Below the pieces are notes generated by a model. It did not search any database. It was given only the letters and a program-made list of their open reading frames with translations, and was not told the DNA's origin. Shown here in pieces: positions 45,032 to 56,492 of a stretch of 64,000 bases of DNA; within the stretch, counting starts at the first letter, position 1; each line of letters opens with the position of its first letter. The translations under genes were made by a program, and so were the position numbers. The stretch comes from Lucinisca nassula. Lineage: Eukaryota > Mollusca > Bivalvia > Lucinida > Lucinidae. The stretch covers positions 67,519,396-67,583,395 of the forward strand of contig OY757026.1 in NCBI GenBank assembly GCA_963580285.1, given 5' to 3'.

Positions 45032-45311
45032 CATCACGAAAACACGCCTATATAATTTTGACCCCCTTGAACCCCACATCTATGTAGTAAAACTTGGGTT
45101 TACAGGGGTTAACCTTATTTTTCTTATTTCTGCTCTAAAATATTGATTGTGGGTACTCGTAAGAACCGCCTCGATGAGGCGGTTCTAACGTGTACCCACA
45201 ATCAATATTTTGAGCAAAAATTAGAAAAATATCACAATTGTTCATCTTAAATTTTTCATTTTTACGGCGGTAAAATTAACAATGTATTTGTATAGGCGTG
45301 TTTTCGTAATG
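45032..45311. mobile_element. Hairpin MITE 'H' in the array
   Basis: CATCACGAAAACACGCC and GGCGTGTTTTCGTAATG ends. The central stem is ATTGATTGTGGGTAC...GTACCCACAATCAAT, with G-to-C matched changes relative to ATAGATTG...CAATCTAT in other copies. Flanking array sequence reads through. Confidence 0.8.
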
Positions 45312-46764
45312 GAACGAAAGGCTGTATCTCCCGTGGTACGTGTCGGATTTTAACGATGCTCGAACTAGCCCAAGGTCTCATGTATGCAACACCACATAAC
45401 AAGTTTGGTTGAAATTGGTTGGGACACACAGACTGTGGAGTCCGGAAACGGCTAATTTCAGCATTTTTTTGCAGAACAAAGGGCCGTACCTCCCATGACA
45501 GGCATCGGGTTTTAACGACGATCGAACTCATCCCCGGTCCCATGGATGCAAAGACATACATCAAATTTGGTGGAAATAGGTAGGTAAACACAGACTGTAG
45601 GACCGGAAACGGCTAATTTCAGCATTATTTGACGAACAAAGGGCCGTAACTGGTGCGAGGTCTCATGGATAGAAAGCCACGTGTATCAAGTTTAGTGCTA
45701 AACGGCAAGTGCACAGTGACTGTAGAGTCCGGAAATGGTTAATTGCCGTATTTATTTATTTTTTTTTTTTTTTTGAAAAACAAAAAGCCGTAACTCCCGA
45801 GAAACGCGTAGGATTTTAACGATGATCGAGTCCAGGGGCTCATGCATGCAAAGCCATGTATCAATATTGCTGGAAATCGACAGGTAAACACAGACTGTAG
45901 AGTCCGGAAACGGCTAATTTCAGCATTATCCGAAGACCAATTGGCCGTAGCTCCCGTGATACGCGTCCAATTTTGACGATGATCGAACTCGTCCAAGATG
46001 TCATGGATACAAAGCTATGTATCAAGTTTGGTAAAAATCTGTTGGAAAACACAGACCGTAGAGTTCGGAAAGTATGTGGACGGACGGATGCACGGACGCA
46101 TGGACAAGCTGAATCCAGTAAACTACCTTTAACTTCTTTTGCGGAGGTATTGGTTGAAAAAGTTTTGGAAACACAGACTGTAGAGTCTGGAAACGGCTAG
46201 TTTCAGCACCATTTAAAGAACACAGGGCTGTAACTACCATGATTTTGATGATGATCGAAAAGTCCGAGGTCCAAAGGATGCATTGGTAGACACATGCTGT
46301 AGAGTCCCGGAAACGGCTAATTTCAGCATTATTTGAACAACAAAGGGCCGTAACTCCCGTAATACGCGTAAGATTGTGACGATGATCGAACTCGTACAAT
46401 GTCTCATGGATACAAAGCAATGTATCAAGTTTGGTAAAAATCGGTAAACACAGACTGTAGAGTCCGGAAACGGCTTATTTCAACATTAATATTAATACAT
46501 TAAGAACAAAGGGCCGTAACTCCATAGATACGCTACCGATTTTGGCGAGGATCGAACTCATCCAAGATGTCATGGATAAAAAGCCATGTATCAAGTTTGG
46601 TGAAAATCGGTTGGCAAACACAGACTGTAGAGTCTGGACGTACAGTATGCGAAGGGACAGACGGACGCATATACGGACAAGCTGAATCAAGTATACTCCC
46701 ACCCCAACACCGCCTAAACTTCGTTTGCGGGGGTATAATAATGAACATCCCAATAAACAACAGA

Positions 46765-46940
46765 AGTGAAAGCATTAATCAGGAATCGATACAATTAATC
46801 CACACCTCCCTTAAGAGACATCAAAGGGAAGAAACACGAACATGAAATAACTAGATCCTACTGTAAACGTCACTAGTGGAAAGCCAAACGGACAGTTACT
46901 TTCCCATAAAATGGCGAATTATAAAATGGCCGATTGGCTA
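46765..46940 (+). repeat. Dispersed repeat X, partial copy
   Basis: ATCAGGAATCGATACAATTA, AGACATCAAAGGGAAG and GGACAGTTACTTTCCCA match X. Diverged and truncated on the right. Confidence 0.65.
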
Positions 46941-47266
46941 TCCAAATCGGACCATTAGCCTAGAAGGAGATGTCGTTTAAACGTTTTTTTTTTTTTAGCT
47001 TTGGTGGCCATTTTGTTCAGCAAAACCAACCCTTTTTAGCAATTTGGGCAGAGGGTCCCTAATAAATGTTCCCGTGAAATTATTTTGAAATCGGACAATT
47101 AGCCTAGGAGGAGATGCCGTTTAAAGGTTTTTCTAAGATTTTTTCTATTTTTAGTTCTGGCGGCCATTTGTTCAGCGGAGCGAAACTATTTCAGCAATTT
47201 TGATAGAGGGTCATCCAAGGAACATTCCTGTGAACTTTTGAAATCAGACCATTAGCCTAGGAGGAG

Positions 47267-47571
47267 TTTGTTTGTTTGTTTGATTTGAGGTTTAACGTCC
47301 CCGTCAGCACTGTAAAGGTCATTTTGGAGACGTTGCTTCCAATTTTGTGGGACTTTTACCCGACATCAAGATGAAATGACATCTCAAGCCCTGTCGCCCA
47401 ATGAAACCAATAGGGTTTATTAGCATGGACGGTCCGCCTCGCACCGCGGTTCCTGGACAGGCTTAGATCCTCTAAGCGGTTTACCGGTACCAGTGTGCGG
47501 GCCGGATTCAGCTCTGCGTGGAAGCATCATGCAGCCTTATATTTCTTCAAGCCCCTATAGGCGGGGACCGA
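47267..47571 (-). mobile_element. SINE-C copy in the outer array
   Basis: TTTGTTTGTTTGATTTGAGG left, CCCCTATAGGCGGGGACC right. AGCCTAGGAGGAG (47254-47266 and 47572-47584) is a perfect 13-bp duplication. Confidence 0.9.
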
Positions 47572-49115
47572 AGCCTAGGAGGAGATGTCGTTTAAAGGTT
47601 TTTCTGATTTTTAGCTCTGATGGCCATTTTTTTTTCAGCGGAGCGGAACTATTTTAGCAATTTTGGTAGAGGGTCACCTAATAATATTCCCTTGAAATTA
47701 TTTTGAAATCGGACCATTAGCCTAGGAGGAGTTGTCGTTTAAAGGTTTTTCCAAGGTTTTTATTTTTAGCTTTGGTGGCAATTTTGTTCCGCGGAGCGGA
47801 ACTACTTTAGCAATTTTGGTAGAGGGTCATCCAAGGAACATTCTTGTGATATTATTTTGAAATCGGACCATTAACCTAGGCGGAGATGTCGTTTAAAGTT
47901 TTTTTTTTTAGCTCACCAGAGCACTTCGTGCTCAAGGTGAGCTATTGCGATCACCCTGTGTCCGTCGTACATGCGTCGTCAACATTTACCTTGTTCACCC
48001 TCTAATGACCACAATTTTACTTCAGTTGCCATGAAACTTTGCCAGAATGTTTGTCTTGGTGATATCTAGGTCAAGTTCGAATACGGGTCATGTCAGGTCA
48101 GAAACTAGGTCATTAGGTCAAATTTCTTTAAAACATTGCTCACCCTCTAGAAGCCATAATTTTGCTTCAATCTTCATGAAATTTTACCAGAATGTTTGCC
48201 TTGATGATATCTGGGCCGAGTTCGCATATGGGTCATATCGGGTGAAGAACTAGGTCACTTTGTCAAATTGCGTTTAAACCTTGCTAACCCAGAGGCCACA
48301 GTTTTGCTTCAATATTCATGAAACTTTACCAGAATGTTTGTCTTGATATCAATGTCAAGTTCAAATATTGGTCAAAAACTAGGTCGCTAGGTCAAATTGC
48401 GTAATAATCTTGTCCACCGTCTAGAGGCCACAGTTTTGCTTCAATCTTCATGAAACTTTACAAGAATGTTTGCCTTGATGATATCTGGGCCGAGTTCGAA
48501 TATGGGTCATGTCGGGTGATAAACTAGGTCACTGGGCCAATTGCGTTAAAACTTTGTTCACGCTCTAGAGGCACACTTTTGCTTCAATATTCATAAAACT
48601 TTACCAGAATGTTGTCTTGATGATATCCAGGTCAAGTTCAAGTATGGGCCATGATAGGTCAAAAACTAGGTCACTAGGTCAAATTTCTTTAAAACCTTGT
48701 TCACCCTCTAGAAGTCATAATTTTGCTTCAATCTCCATGAAACTATACCAGAATGTTTGCCCTGATGATATAAAGGCCAAGTTCGAATATGGGTCATGTC
48801 AGGTCAAAAACAAGGTCACTAGGTGAGATTGCTTTATAACCTTGTCTACCCTCTAGAGGCCTCAGTTTTAATTCAATCTTCTTGAAACTTTACCAGAATG
48901 GTTGCCTTGATAATATCTGGGACAAGTACTAATATGGGCCATGTTGGATCAAAAACTTGGAAACAAGGTCAAATTACGTTAAACCTTTTTCACCCTCTGG
49001 AGACCACAATTTTGCTTGAATCTTCATGACACTTTACGAGAAAGTTTGTCTTGATGATATCATGGCAAGCTTAAATATGGGTCATGTCAGGTCAAAAACT
49101 AGGTCAAATTTCTTT

Positions 49116-49632
49116 AAAGTAGAAGTAAAAGATCAGGAATTGATACAATTATCTTACTCCACCCATAAAAGACACCAAATGGAAAGAAATACAAACATTA
49201 AGCGACCAGACCATAATTGAAACCTAAACAAAGGAAGGCCATAAGGACAGTTACTTTCCCACAAAATGGCCATATGGCCATCCAAAATAAAAGACACAAG
49301 TGATACACACAGTAAGTAACAAACAACAACATAAATAAATCGCCACAGAAGAGCCGCCTTGGAACGGTCAGTGGAAGATTTCCACTGGGGGGGGGCTTAA
49401 ATCGATTTTATGTGGCCTCATCCTCGCCCTTACTTCCGTCGCGATTTAGACAAATAATTTGTTCAGTCCGCATGAAGGCCTCCTAACTCATCAGTGCAAC
49501 ATCTCCGTGAACACCAAAATTAAAGAACCACAGAGGTGAGACAACGGTGAGGACTCAACAGCAAGAAACCGCTGAAATGCTGGAGCAAAAGAAAACCAAC
49601 AGTTAGACTCCGATGGGACCGACCAGAGACAG
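49116..49632 (+). repeat. Dispersed repeat X, copy at the 3' end of the Naiad
   Basis: Starts AAAGTAGAAGTAAAAGATC and ends CCGACCAGAGACAG. About 95 percent like the reverse complement of 52619-53138 by eye, forming inverted repeats around the RT region. Confidence 0.85.
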
Positions 49633-49660
49633 AGCATCAGGCACCAACCAACATCACCTT

Positions 49661-49680
49661 GAATTAGATCTCTCTAATTC
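49661..49680 (-). other. Small hairpin just after the Naiad stop codon
   Basis: GAATTAGA-GAGA-TCTAATTC is a perfect 8-bp stem with a 4-nt loop, 12 nt after the TAA. It lacks the ATGA/AA/TGA core of a SECIS element. Could be a 3' structure of the RNA. Confidence 0.4.
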
Positions 49681-51666
49681 TCAATAAGCCTTTACGTTGG
49701 AGCCGTCATAGAATCTGAGGCCTGACCCACCGGCGTGCAATTAAAGAGGGAAGCAAAGTTGCCAACCGTGATTGGGTTAACTACCATGCATGCAGTCTGT
49801 CGTATAATATCCATGTTGTACCAAATTTTTTTTTATATCGAAGAATGATTTTACGAAATTGGGTGCTGAAGTCATTGCGGTTATATATTTTTCTGAATTT
49901 ATATACTAAGTCACCATAAAATTCGGGTTCTGATAGACCTTGTTGCAGAAGAGATTTAAGTCCAATATGGAATTTGAAATTAAATCAGAATGGCGTCTAT
50001 AAAATTTTGAAAAGGCTTTGCGTAGTTTATGGTACCGATAACCCTGATTAAGGAGTTAGCCGTTAATAATTTATTACGAGTGTTGAAGTCAGTTACATGA
50101 CTACACACTCTAGCAAATCGAATTAATTGTGAAATTTAAATGCCATAGGATGGCGCACGAGGAACATCACCATCCAAAAAAAGGAAAATTTACAATCTCA
50201 AAATCAAAGTCATCGCGTTTATCATAAATTTTGAACGAAACAAATCCATCTACAATAGATAGATGTAAATCCAAAAAACGGGGCCTAGGTATCAGAAGAA
50301 TTTGCTTTATTTAACTGAAGTTCTAGGAGGTAAATCTGACTGATCAAACCATCAAAATAGGTATTATCAATATTTAATAAATCATCTAAATATCTAGAAG
50401 TGGAGCTTCAGATTTCAGATTGGTTATCAATGGAAAGCGACAAAATGAAGTCTCTTTCATAACAATACAAGAACAGATCAGGCACAAGAGGTGCGCAATT
50501 AGTACCCATCGGAATACCCACAATTTGTCTAAATAACTTAGTACCGAATCTAATATAACTATTGTCAAGTAGAAAGGTGAGGGCATCACACACTTTCTGA
50601 CATGACCAATGTGTATAATTCTTATGCTCTTTAGAAGTGAAAAATGCATTTCTGACATTACATGCAAGGTAGAGAGAATCTTCTCTATGAAAAGCCCATT
50701 CAATTAAATCATTAAGCTTTTCTTTTATAAGATTATGAGGAAGTGTAGTGTAAAGAGTGGAAAAATCGTAAGTAGACAGACTAGAAGCACAAAAATGTCT
50801 GGATTTCAATTTATTTAAAACCTCATTCGAATTTTTTATAGACCAAAACAGATTTCTTCCTGATCTTTCAAAGACTTTATCACAATATTTAATTACATGC
50901 GTTTTAATAGCAGCAAGACAGGAAGTTAATAATTTAGAAAGTTCAGTGATAGTGTAAGAGCTAGAATTTGCAATAAACCGTGCTTTGTAAGGTCTTTTAT
51001 GAAGTGTTGGTAACCAGTATAGCGTAGGAAGCTTGTCTTGGCCTTCGGTAACACACACAGCAAACTTGGTGGCTGAAAGACAAACATGTTTATCTACTAT
51101 AGCTCTCTCTTCAGCTAAAGGCTGGGGTTCATAGGCCTTAGTACCACCAAGCTCCTGCTTAAGCGTGTTAACATAGTGGAGCCGTCACACAACGACGACG
51201 TTGTTAGCGGCCTTGTCTGCAGGGGCCAAAACAAACTTCTTATGAAATTCTTGAATACCTAGTTTAAGATGACGTAAAGACGTCATTTGCTTAGGAGGTA
51301 ATAATTTAGTATTTTGAGAACAGAAAGAAATGCGTTTATTCACTAGTTTTAAAATGCTAAGTTTTCAGTCCTTAAGGGCTTTATGCTCAACATACTCTCG
51401 CTTACACCATCGATTACCGAATTCATTCAAGGAAGCAGCCATTTCATCTCTACATTTACTGAAATCAATTTTAGAAGGAAACCGATATTTCGGTCCTTTA
51501 GAAATTATATTCCTTATCCTAGAATCAGGAATAATTTTCAAATTGCCAGTAATTACATGACCAGCAGCAGGATAGCAATACTTTGAGTTTTTACAATCAC
51601 ATGAATCAGGAGTATTAGTATCAATATCAAGATCTGATACATGTTTATTGAAATTAAAAACTAGAT

Positions 51667-51900
51667 CGCGCAGTCGATGGCGCGCCATCGCAAATCCCCA
51701 CGTTTTGACCTCTTCCAGGGACCCCCGGGGGCTGGTCCAAAAATTAATGTACTCTTGCAGAAGCCATTCATGTAAGTAACTCACACACCAAATTTGGTTG
51801 AATTTTAATGAACGGTATAGGAGGAGATAGCCGGACAGACGGACGGACGGAGGCGATAACAATATCCCCACTTTTCTTCAAAAAAACGTGGGGATAATGA
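51667..51900 (+). mobile_element. Short pearl-like element inside the Naiad linker
   Basis: 234 bp flanked by TAGAT (51662-51666, 51901-51905). Near its start is the palindrome CGATGGCGCGCCATCG; it contains GACGGACGGACGGAGG and ends in the hairpin TATCCCCAC...GTGGGGATA. It separates YNKPVRS from VFNFNKH of the Naiad protein. A small deletion at the junction shifts the frame. Confidence 0.75.
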
Positions 51901-52618
51901 TAGATCTAACAGGTTTGTTATATTTATAGCAAATTATAGGTGTTTCAGTATTTTGAAAATAAGCAGGAATGGAAGAAAGCACCGATCTCTCACGGAAGAT
52001 ACTGGGCAAATCTATAAAATCCATACCCTTATTAATGAAGGATATTTTGAAGAAATGGCGTATATGATTCATTTCAGAATCAATGTAAGGACGGAGAGTA
52101 TGCTGAGTATAGCCTCTAGTAAAGAGAGCCGCATCATATAACTGATGAGAACTATCGTAGAATTTATTCGCCTCGGTGTCCAGAAGAGGTAAAACAGAAA
52201 CGGGTAATGAATTTAAAATTGAAAGCATAGAGTGGCGTCCATGATTTAATAATATAATTGACAGTCACTTCAGTCTAGTATTGTTTCGTTTAAACGCACG
52301 TGATATACGTTTAAAGTTAACATTTTTCCTGGTGCCGTGAGATCTAGTTCTGCGTTTTCGACATTCCAGGAGTGAGAAAATATCAAAGTCCGGCATTCTG
52401 GAAATATTACCCTCATGATAAATGTTGTCATTAAATCCCAGTGGAAAAGGGGTCTGTAAAAATTGAATCCATTTCAGTTCAGCTTCATGTCTTTTGATTA
52501 TTTTGAATCTAGATGTAGAATTTGCATCGTAATAAAGTTTTTCCACTGGTTGTATAACAATGTTATTTACAGAATGACCTGTACGTCGAAAGTGACGGTA
52601 CGAGAAAGTGTCAGTTTT

Positions 52619-53138
52619 CTGTCTCTGGTCGGGCTCATCGGAGTCTAACTGTTGGTTTTCTTTTGCTCAAGCATTTCAGTGGTTTCTTGCTGTCGAGTCC
52701 TCACCGTTGTCTCACCTCTGTGGTTCTTTGATTTCTGTGTTCACGGAGATGTTGCACTGATGAGTTAGGAGGCCTTCATGCGGACTTAACAAATTATTTG
52801 TCTAAATCGCGACGGAAGTAAGGGCGAGGATTGTGGCCACATAAAATCGATTTAAGCCCCCCAGTGGAAATCTTCCACTGACTGTTCCAAGGCGGCTCTT
52901 CTGTGGCGATTTATTTATGTTGTTGTTTGTTACTTACTGTGTGTATCACTTGTGTCTTTTAATTTTGGATGGCCATATGGCCATTTTGTGGGAAAGTAAC
53001 TGTCCATATGGCCTTCCTTTGTTTAGGTTTCCATTATGGTCTGGTCGCTTAATGTTTGTATTTCTTTCCCTTTGGTGTCTTTAATGGATGGAGTAAGTTA
53101 ATTGTATCAATTCCTGATCTTTGTTTTACTTCTACTTT
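52619..53138 (-). repeat. Dispersed repeat X inside the GIY-YIG coding region
   Basis: On the minus strand it lies between HYRRMSK and RQKTDTFSYRHF. Removing a GT...AG segment (from AAA|GTAGAAG to GACCAG|AGACAG) would restore the frame, so an intron-like reading is possible. X also exists alone elsewhere, so insertion of a repeat is more likely. Confidence 0.75.
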
Positions 53139-56100
53139 ACTCATTCTACGATAATGCTCGTTCAATCTAGTTTTTAGCATGCGGTTAGTTTGACCGACGT
53201 ACTGCATATAACAGTTTGCAGCACGTCAAGTAATTAGATAAATTAAATCTGTAGACTGTCATGTCAAATCAGACAAGTTAACTACAGAGAATCGTCTACC
53301 GTTTACAGATGAAGTAACGGTAGACGCAGTGCTTAAATGCGAACAACATCTGCAACTCTTGCCATTGCACTTAGAAATACTAGGATACATTCCACGCCTT
53401 TTCCACGGATTAGTATATTTTCGAAGGATGGGCGATTTGAGAGGAGATAGTCTTATACGAAGACTACCCCCAAAAACATTGGTATTGCCTGCTCCTTTGA
53501 GATTAACTGAAGTTACAGAAGACAAATTTAAGGGTCTAACCAATACCGAAGGCAACATAGTATTAAAGTTCTTAATAGAATGGGGAATCCGTACAGGAGA
53601 AGCAGAGTGTAACCTAAGGTGTGATATTGATATTTTAAATGTATTTGTGTTACTCATTTGGGTTAATAAGGTTGTGATAACGTCAAAACTAAAGCGATGC
53701 GCATACCGGTTATTAAATAAATAATAAAACAGCATATAAAATTACTGAAGAAGATTCCTTCGAATAGAAGGAAGGTACAACAAAAGCCCACAAAACATCT
53801 TAGTCTACTTAAAGTACAGGGATGTCAAACAAGCAGTTGTTATACGAGGAACGAACATCGGTTTAATAATGACCTTCAACAGGTATCTAAAGGATGTCAA
53901 TTGATGGAACAGTGAAAAGCAATTGCATAAGCAATCCCTGAGGATTGGAAAAATAAGAGAATTAAATGCATGTACGGGGAGACCTAGTTCGCCCTATAGA
54001 AGCCATAAGTTTGCTTCAATCTTCATGAAACTTTACCTGAATGTTTGCCTTGATGATATCGAGGTAGAATATGGGTCATGTCATGTCAAAAACTAGATCA
54101 TTAGGTCAAATTTTCTTTATACCTTGTTCACCCTCTAGAGGCCTAGTTTTTGTTCAATCTTCATGAAACTTTACCAGAATGTTCGCCTTGATGATATCTG
54201 GGGTCGAGTTTGAATATGGGCCATGTTGGGTCAAAAACTAGGTCACTTGGTCAAATTGCGTTAAAACACCTTGTTCACCCTCTAGAGGCAACAACTGTGC
54301 TTCAATCTTCATGAAACTTTACCAGAATATTACTGTTGATGATATCAAGGTCAAGTATGAGTCATGTCAGGTAAAAAGCTAGGTCACTAGGTCATATATC
54401 TTTAAAACCTTTTTCACCTTCTAGAGGCCACAATTGTGCTTCAATCTTCATGAAACTTAAACATAATGTTTTCCATGACGATATCTGGTTCGAGTTCAAA
54501 TGTGGGTTTTACCGGATCAAAAACTAGGTCACTATGACAAAATGCGTTGAAATCTTGTTCACCCCCAGAGGCCATAATTTTGCTTCAGTCTTCTTGAAAA
54601 TTAACCAGAATGTTTGCCTTGAAAATATCTGGGAAGAATTTGAATATGGGTCATGTCAGGTCAAAAACTAGGTCACTAGGTCAAATTGCATTGAACCCTT
54701 GTTCATCCTCTAGAGGCCATAATTTTGCTTCAGTCCTCATGAAACTTTATTAGAATGTCTGCCTTGATGATAACTGGGTCGTGTTTGAATATTGGTCATG
54801 TCAGGTCAAAATCTGGGGCACTAGGTCAATTTTCTTTAAAACCTTGTTCTCCTTATAGAGGCCATAATTTTGCTTCAATCCCCATGACACTTTACCGGAA
54901 TGTTTGTCTTTATAATATCCGGGTGTGGTTTGAATATGGGTCAGTTTGGATCAAAAGTAGGTCACAAGGTCAAATTGCATTAAAACCTTGTTCACCCTCC
55001 AGTTTGCATAGACTTGTATAGGTAAAACATTTTATACGCTTGTTGTCTGAAACCAGAAGACTCAGGCTTTGATATCTTATACAAAGCTTCGTCTAATCGA
55101 CCTCTGCCAGTACTGTTCAGCTTACATCCCTGGGGACAAAAATGGCCCCGCGTAAGGCAGGCTTGTTTTACATAGACTTATATAGGCAATACCTTTAAAA
55201 ATCTTGACTGAAACCAGAACGCCCAGGCCTTTGATATTAGTTCACAGCTTCAACTAGTGGACCTGTGCCAAGATTGTTCAAATTATAACCCTGCGTCAAA
55301 AAATGGCCCCCTGATATTTGGTACACAGCTTTGTCTAGTTTCTCAAAACTTAGTGGGGGTGGGGGGGGGGGCTCACAACATTCATTTCTTTGCCCTATAG
55401 GTAGGGAGCCGGGCTGCTTAGCGTAGTTACTGTTGGAAGCATATCTGACTGAGAAGCTAGAAGTTCCATATTTTAGACCCAATCTGGCTACATACATGTA
55501 CTTCCATGGAAATTAAGCATGCAATATTTTCTACTATGATTCCTCCCCCCCCCCACTTTTGCTGATTCAAGATGGGCAGTTGTCAGTTACTGGCTAAAGT
55601 ATGTGTACTTATTACTGGTTAACCACTTAGGTCTAAGCCTGCCCAGGAATAGTGCCATTAGTGCAACTGACATAATCCAAATTGTTTGAAAGGCCAAAAA
55701 TCTGCCAAACACCACCTCCCAAGGCCTGTATAACACAGTGTTAAACCTTCATCCCAAAACATTTATTTTCAACAAATTTTATAAACACATAGTCATATGA
55801 ACAGAAATCATAGCCCTATAGAATGTACTAGAGACAGTGATACTCAGGTGAGCGAATTAGGGCCCAGAGAGAGCCCTCTTGTCTATTTTCTGCTCTGGCG
55901 GTAAGCTTGTTCAGTGGCGCAGAACCATTTTAGCAATTTTGGTAGAGGATCATCCAAGGAACATTCGTGTGAAATTATTTTGAAATCGGACCATTAGCCT
56001 GGGAGGAGATGTCGTTTAAAGTATTTTTTCTATTTTTAGCTCTGGCGGCTATTTTGTTCAGCATAGGTGAACCATTTTAGCAATTTTGGTAGGGGTCACC

Positions 56101-56194
56101 TAATAAATATTCCTATAAAATTATTTTGAAGTTGGACCATTAGCCTGGGAGGAGATGTTGTTTAAAGTTTTTTTTTCTATGTTTAGCTCTGGCG

Positions 56195-56492
56195 CCCCCG
56201 CCCATAGGGGCTTGAAGAAATATATGGGCTGCATGATGCTTCCACGCAGAGCTGAATCCGGCCCGCACACTAGTACTGGTAAACCGCTTAGAGGATCTAA
56301 GCCTGTCCAGGAACCGCGGTGCGAGGCGGACCGTCCATGCTAATAAACCCTATTGGTTTCATTGGGCGACAGGGCTTGAGATGTCATTTCATCTCAATGT
56401 CGGGTAAAAGTCCCACAAAATTGGAAGCAACGTCTCCAAAATGACCTTTACAGTGTTGACGGGGACGTTAAACCTCAAATCAAACAAACAAA
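56195..56492 (+). mobile_element. SINE-C copy, reference-quality
   Basis: 298 bp from CCCCCGCCCATAGGGGC to TCAAATCAAACAAACAAA, flanked by AGCTCTGGCG (56185-56194, 56493-56502). It shows all family blocks: GCATGATGCTTCCACGCAG, GTACTGGTAAACCGCTTAG, CGACAGGGCTTGAGATG, CACAAAATTGGAAGCAACG. GGTGCGAGGCGG may be a degenerate box B. Confidence 0.9.

Larger units (their letters stand above)
44130..46740. repeat. Pearl-like array with about 165-bp units
   Basis: Some 12 units contain AAACGGCTAATTTCAGC, AGGGCCGTAACTCC, GATGATCGAACTCGTCC and CACAGACTGTAGAGTCCGG. ACGG-type repeats mark both ends (44149-44170 and about 46655-46680), and the right end has GCGGGGGTATAATA. It is interrupted by a SINE-C and a hairpin MITE. 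ORFs come from in-phase repeats and show stops between units. Confidence 0.8.
49692..53735 (-). pseudogene. Naiad EN-RT reading frame with in-frame TGA codons
   Basis: The frame starts at Met (53735) or a later Met (MSNTNTFK). The KCNGKSCRCC segment (53340 region) leads to a GIY-YIG core: LIYLIT, QYVGQT, then RLNEHYRRM and, past repeat X, SYRHFRRTGHS. The linker has SCDCKNSKYCYP. The RT has VLAPADKAANN, YDFSTLYTTLPH, GIPMGTNCAPLV and YLDDLLN. In-frame TGAs lie at 53261-53259, 53228-53226, 52267-52265, 51367-51365, 51187-51185 and 50410-50408. No TAA or TAG occurs until after YLDDLLN. Two fall where relatives have Cys (LIT-TGA-RAANC; VVVV-TGA-RLHY). The one at KD-TGA-KLSI is at a usual Trp site. 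Downstream of 50290 there is a TAG and frameshifts. So it is partly decayed, but selenocysteine use is possible for some TGAs. Confidence 0.7.
49116..53985 (-). mobile_element. Nearly full-length Naiad-type Penelope-like retroelement
   Basis: The block interrupts the array of the inner pearl-like element. Minus-strand order: GIY-YIG endonuclease (53735-52540), CxC linker (SCDCKNSKY, near 51580-51610), RT (51300-50290) and C-terminal end ASDSMTAPT with TAA at 49694-49692. N-terminal endonuclease plus CxC is the published hallmark of Naiads, versus C-terminal endonuclease in classical Penelope. Repeat X occurs twice, in opposite orientations (49116-49632 and 52619-53138). An exact target duplication is not clear. 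The 5' end is placed at the array boundary near 53985. Confidence 0.8.
47913..55880 (-). repeat. Inner pearl-like element, opposite orientation
   Basis: The left end is the hairpin AGCTCACCAGAGCAC/GTGCTCAAGGTGAGCT, the 3' end read on the minus strand. The right end has GCTCACCTGAG-type 5' sequence (complement of CTCAGGTGAGCGAATTAGGG, 55845-55865). The core has units of about 145 bp (CACCCTCTAGAGGCC, TTTGCTTCAATCTTCATG, CCAGAATGTTTGCC, AACTAGGTCACTAGG) at 48000-49115 and 53990-55010. Then come two to three units of the 166-bp type seen at 1-2800, inverted (55010-55330). The Naiad retroelement splits it. Confidence 0.75.

Noticed and set aside
48047..49220. Repeated peptide-like ORFs in the 145-bp array
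   Set aside because: Same explanation as above; units differ in length, so frames do not persist.
49640..49690. SECIS element after the Naiad stop codon
   Set aside because: A hairpin (GAATTAGA/TCTAATTC) and a GTGATG...CTGATG pair exist, but spacing and the AA apical motif do not fit a SECIS core by eye. A covariance search on a consensus is needed.
52740..52800. Hammerhead-like CTGATGAG in repeat X
   Set aside because: CTGATGAG is present, but the matching CGAAAC segment and stems are not. Naiads are also reported to lack hammerheads.
52619..53138. Repeat X as a genuine spliceosomal intron of the Naiad gene
   Set aside because: GT and AG ends can be placed in frame, but the acceptor lacks a pyrimidine tract and X occurs alone elsewhere; left as an open alternative only.
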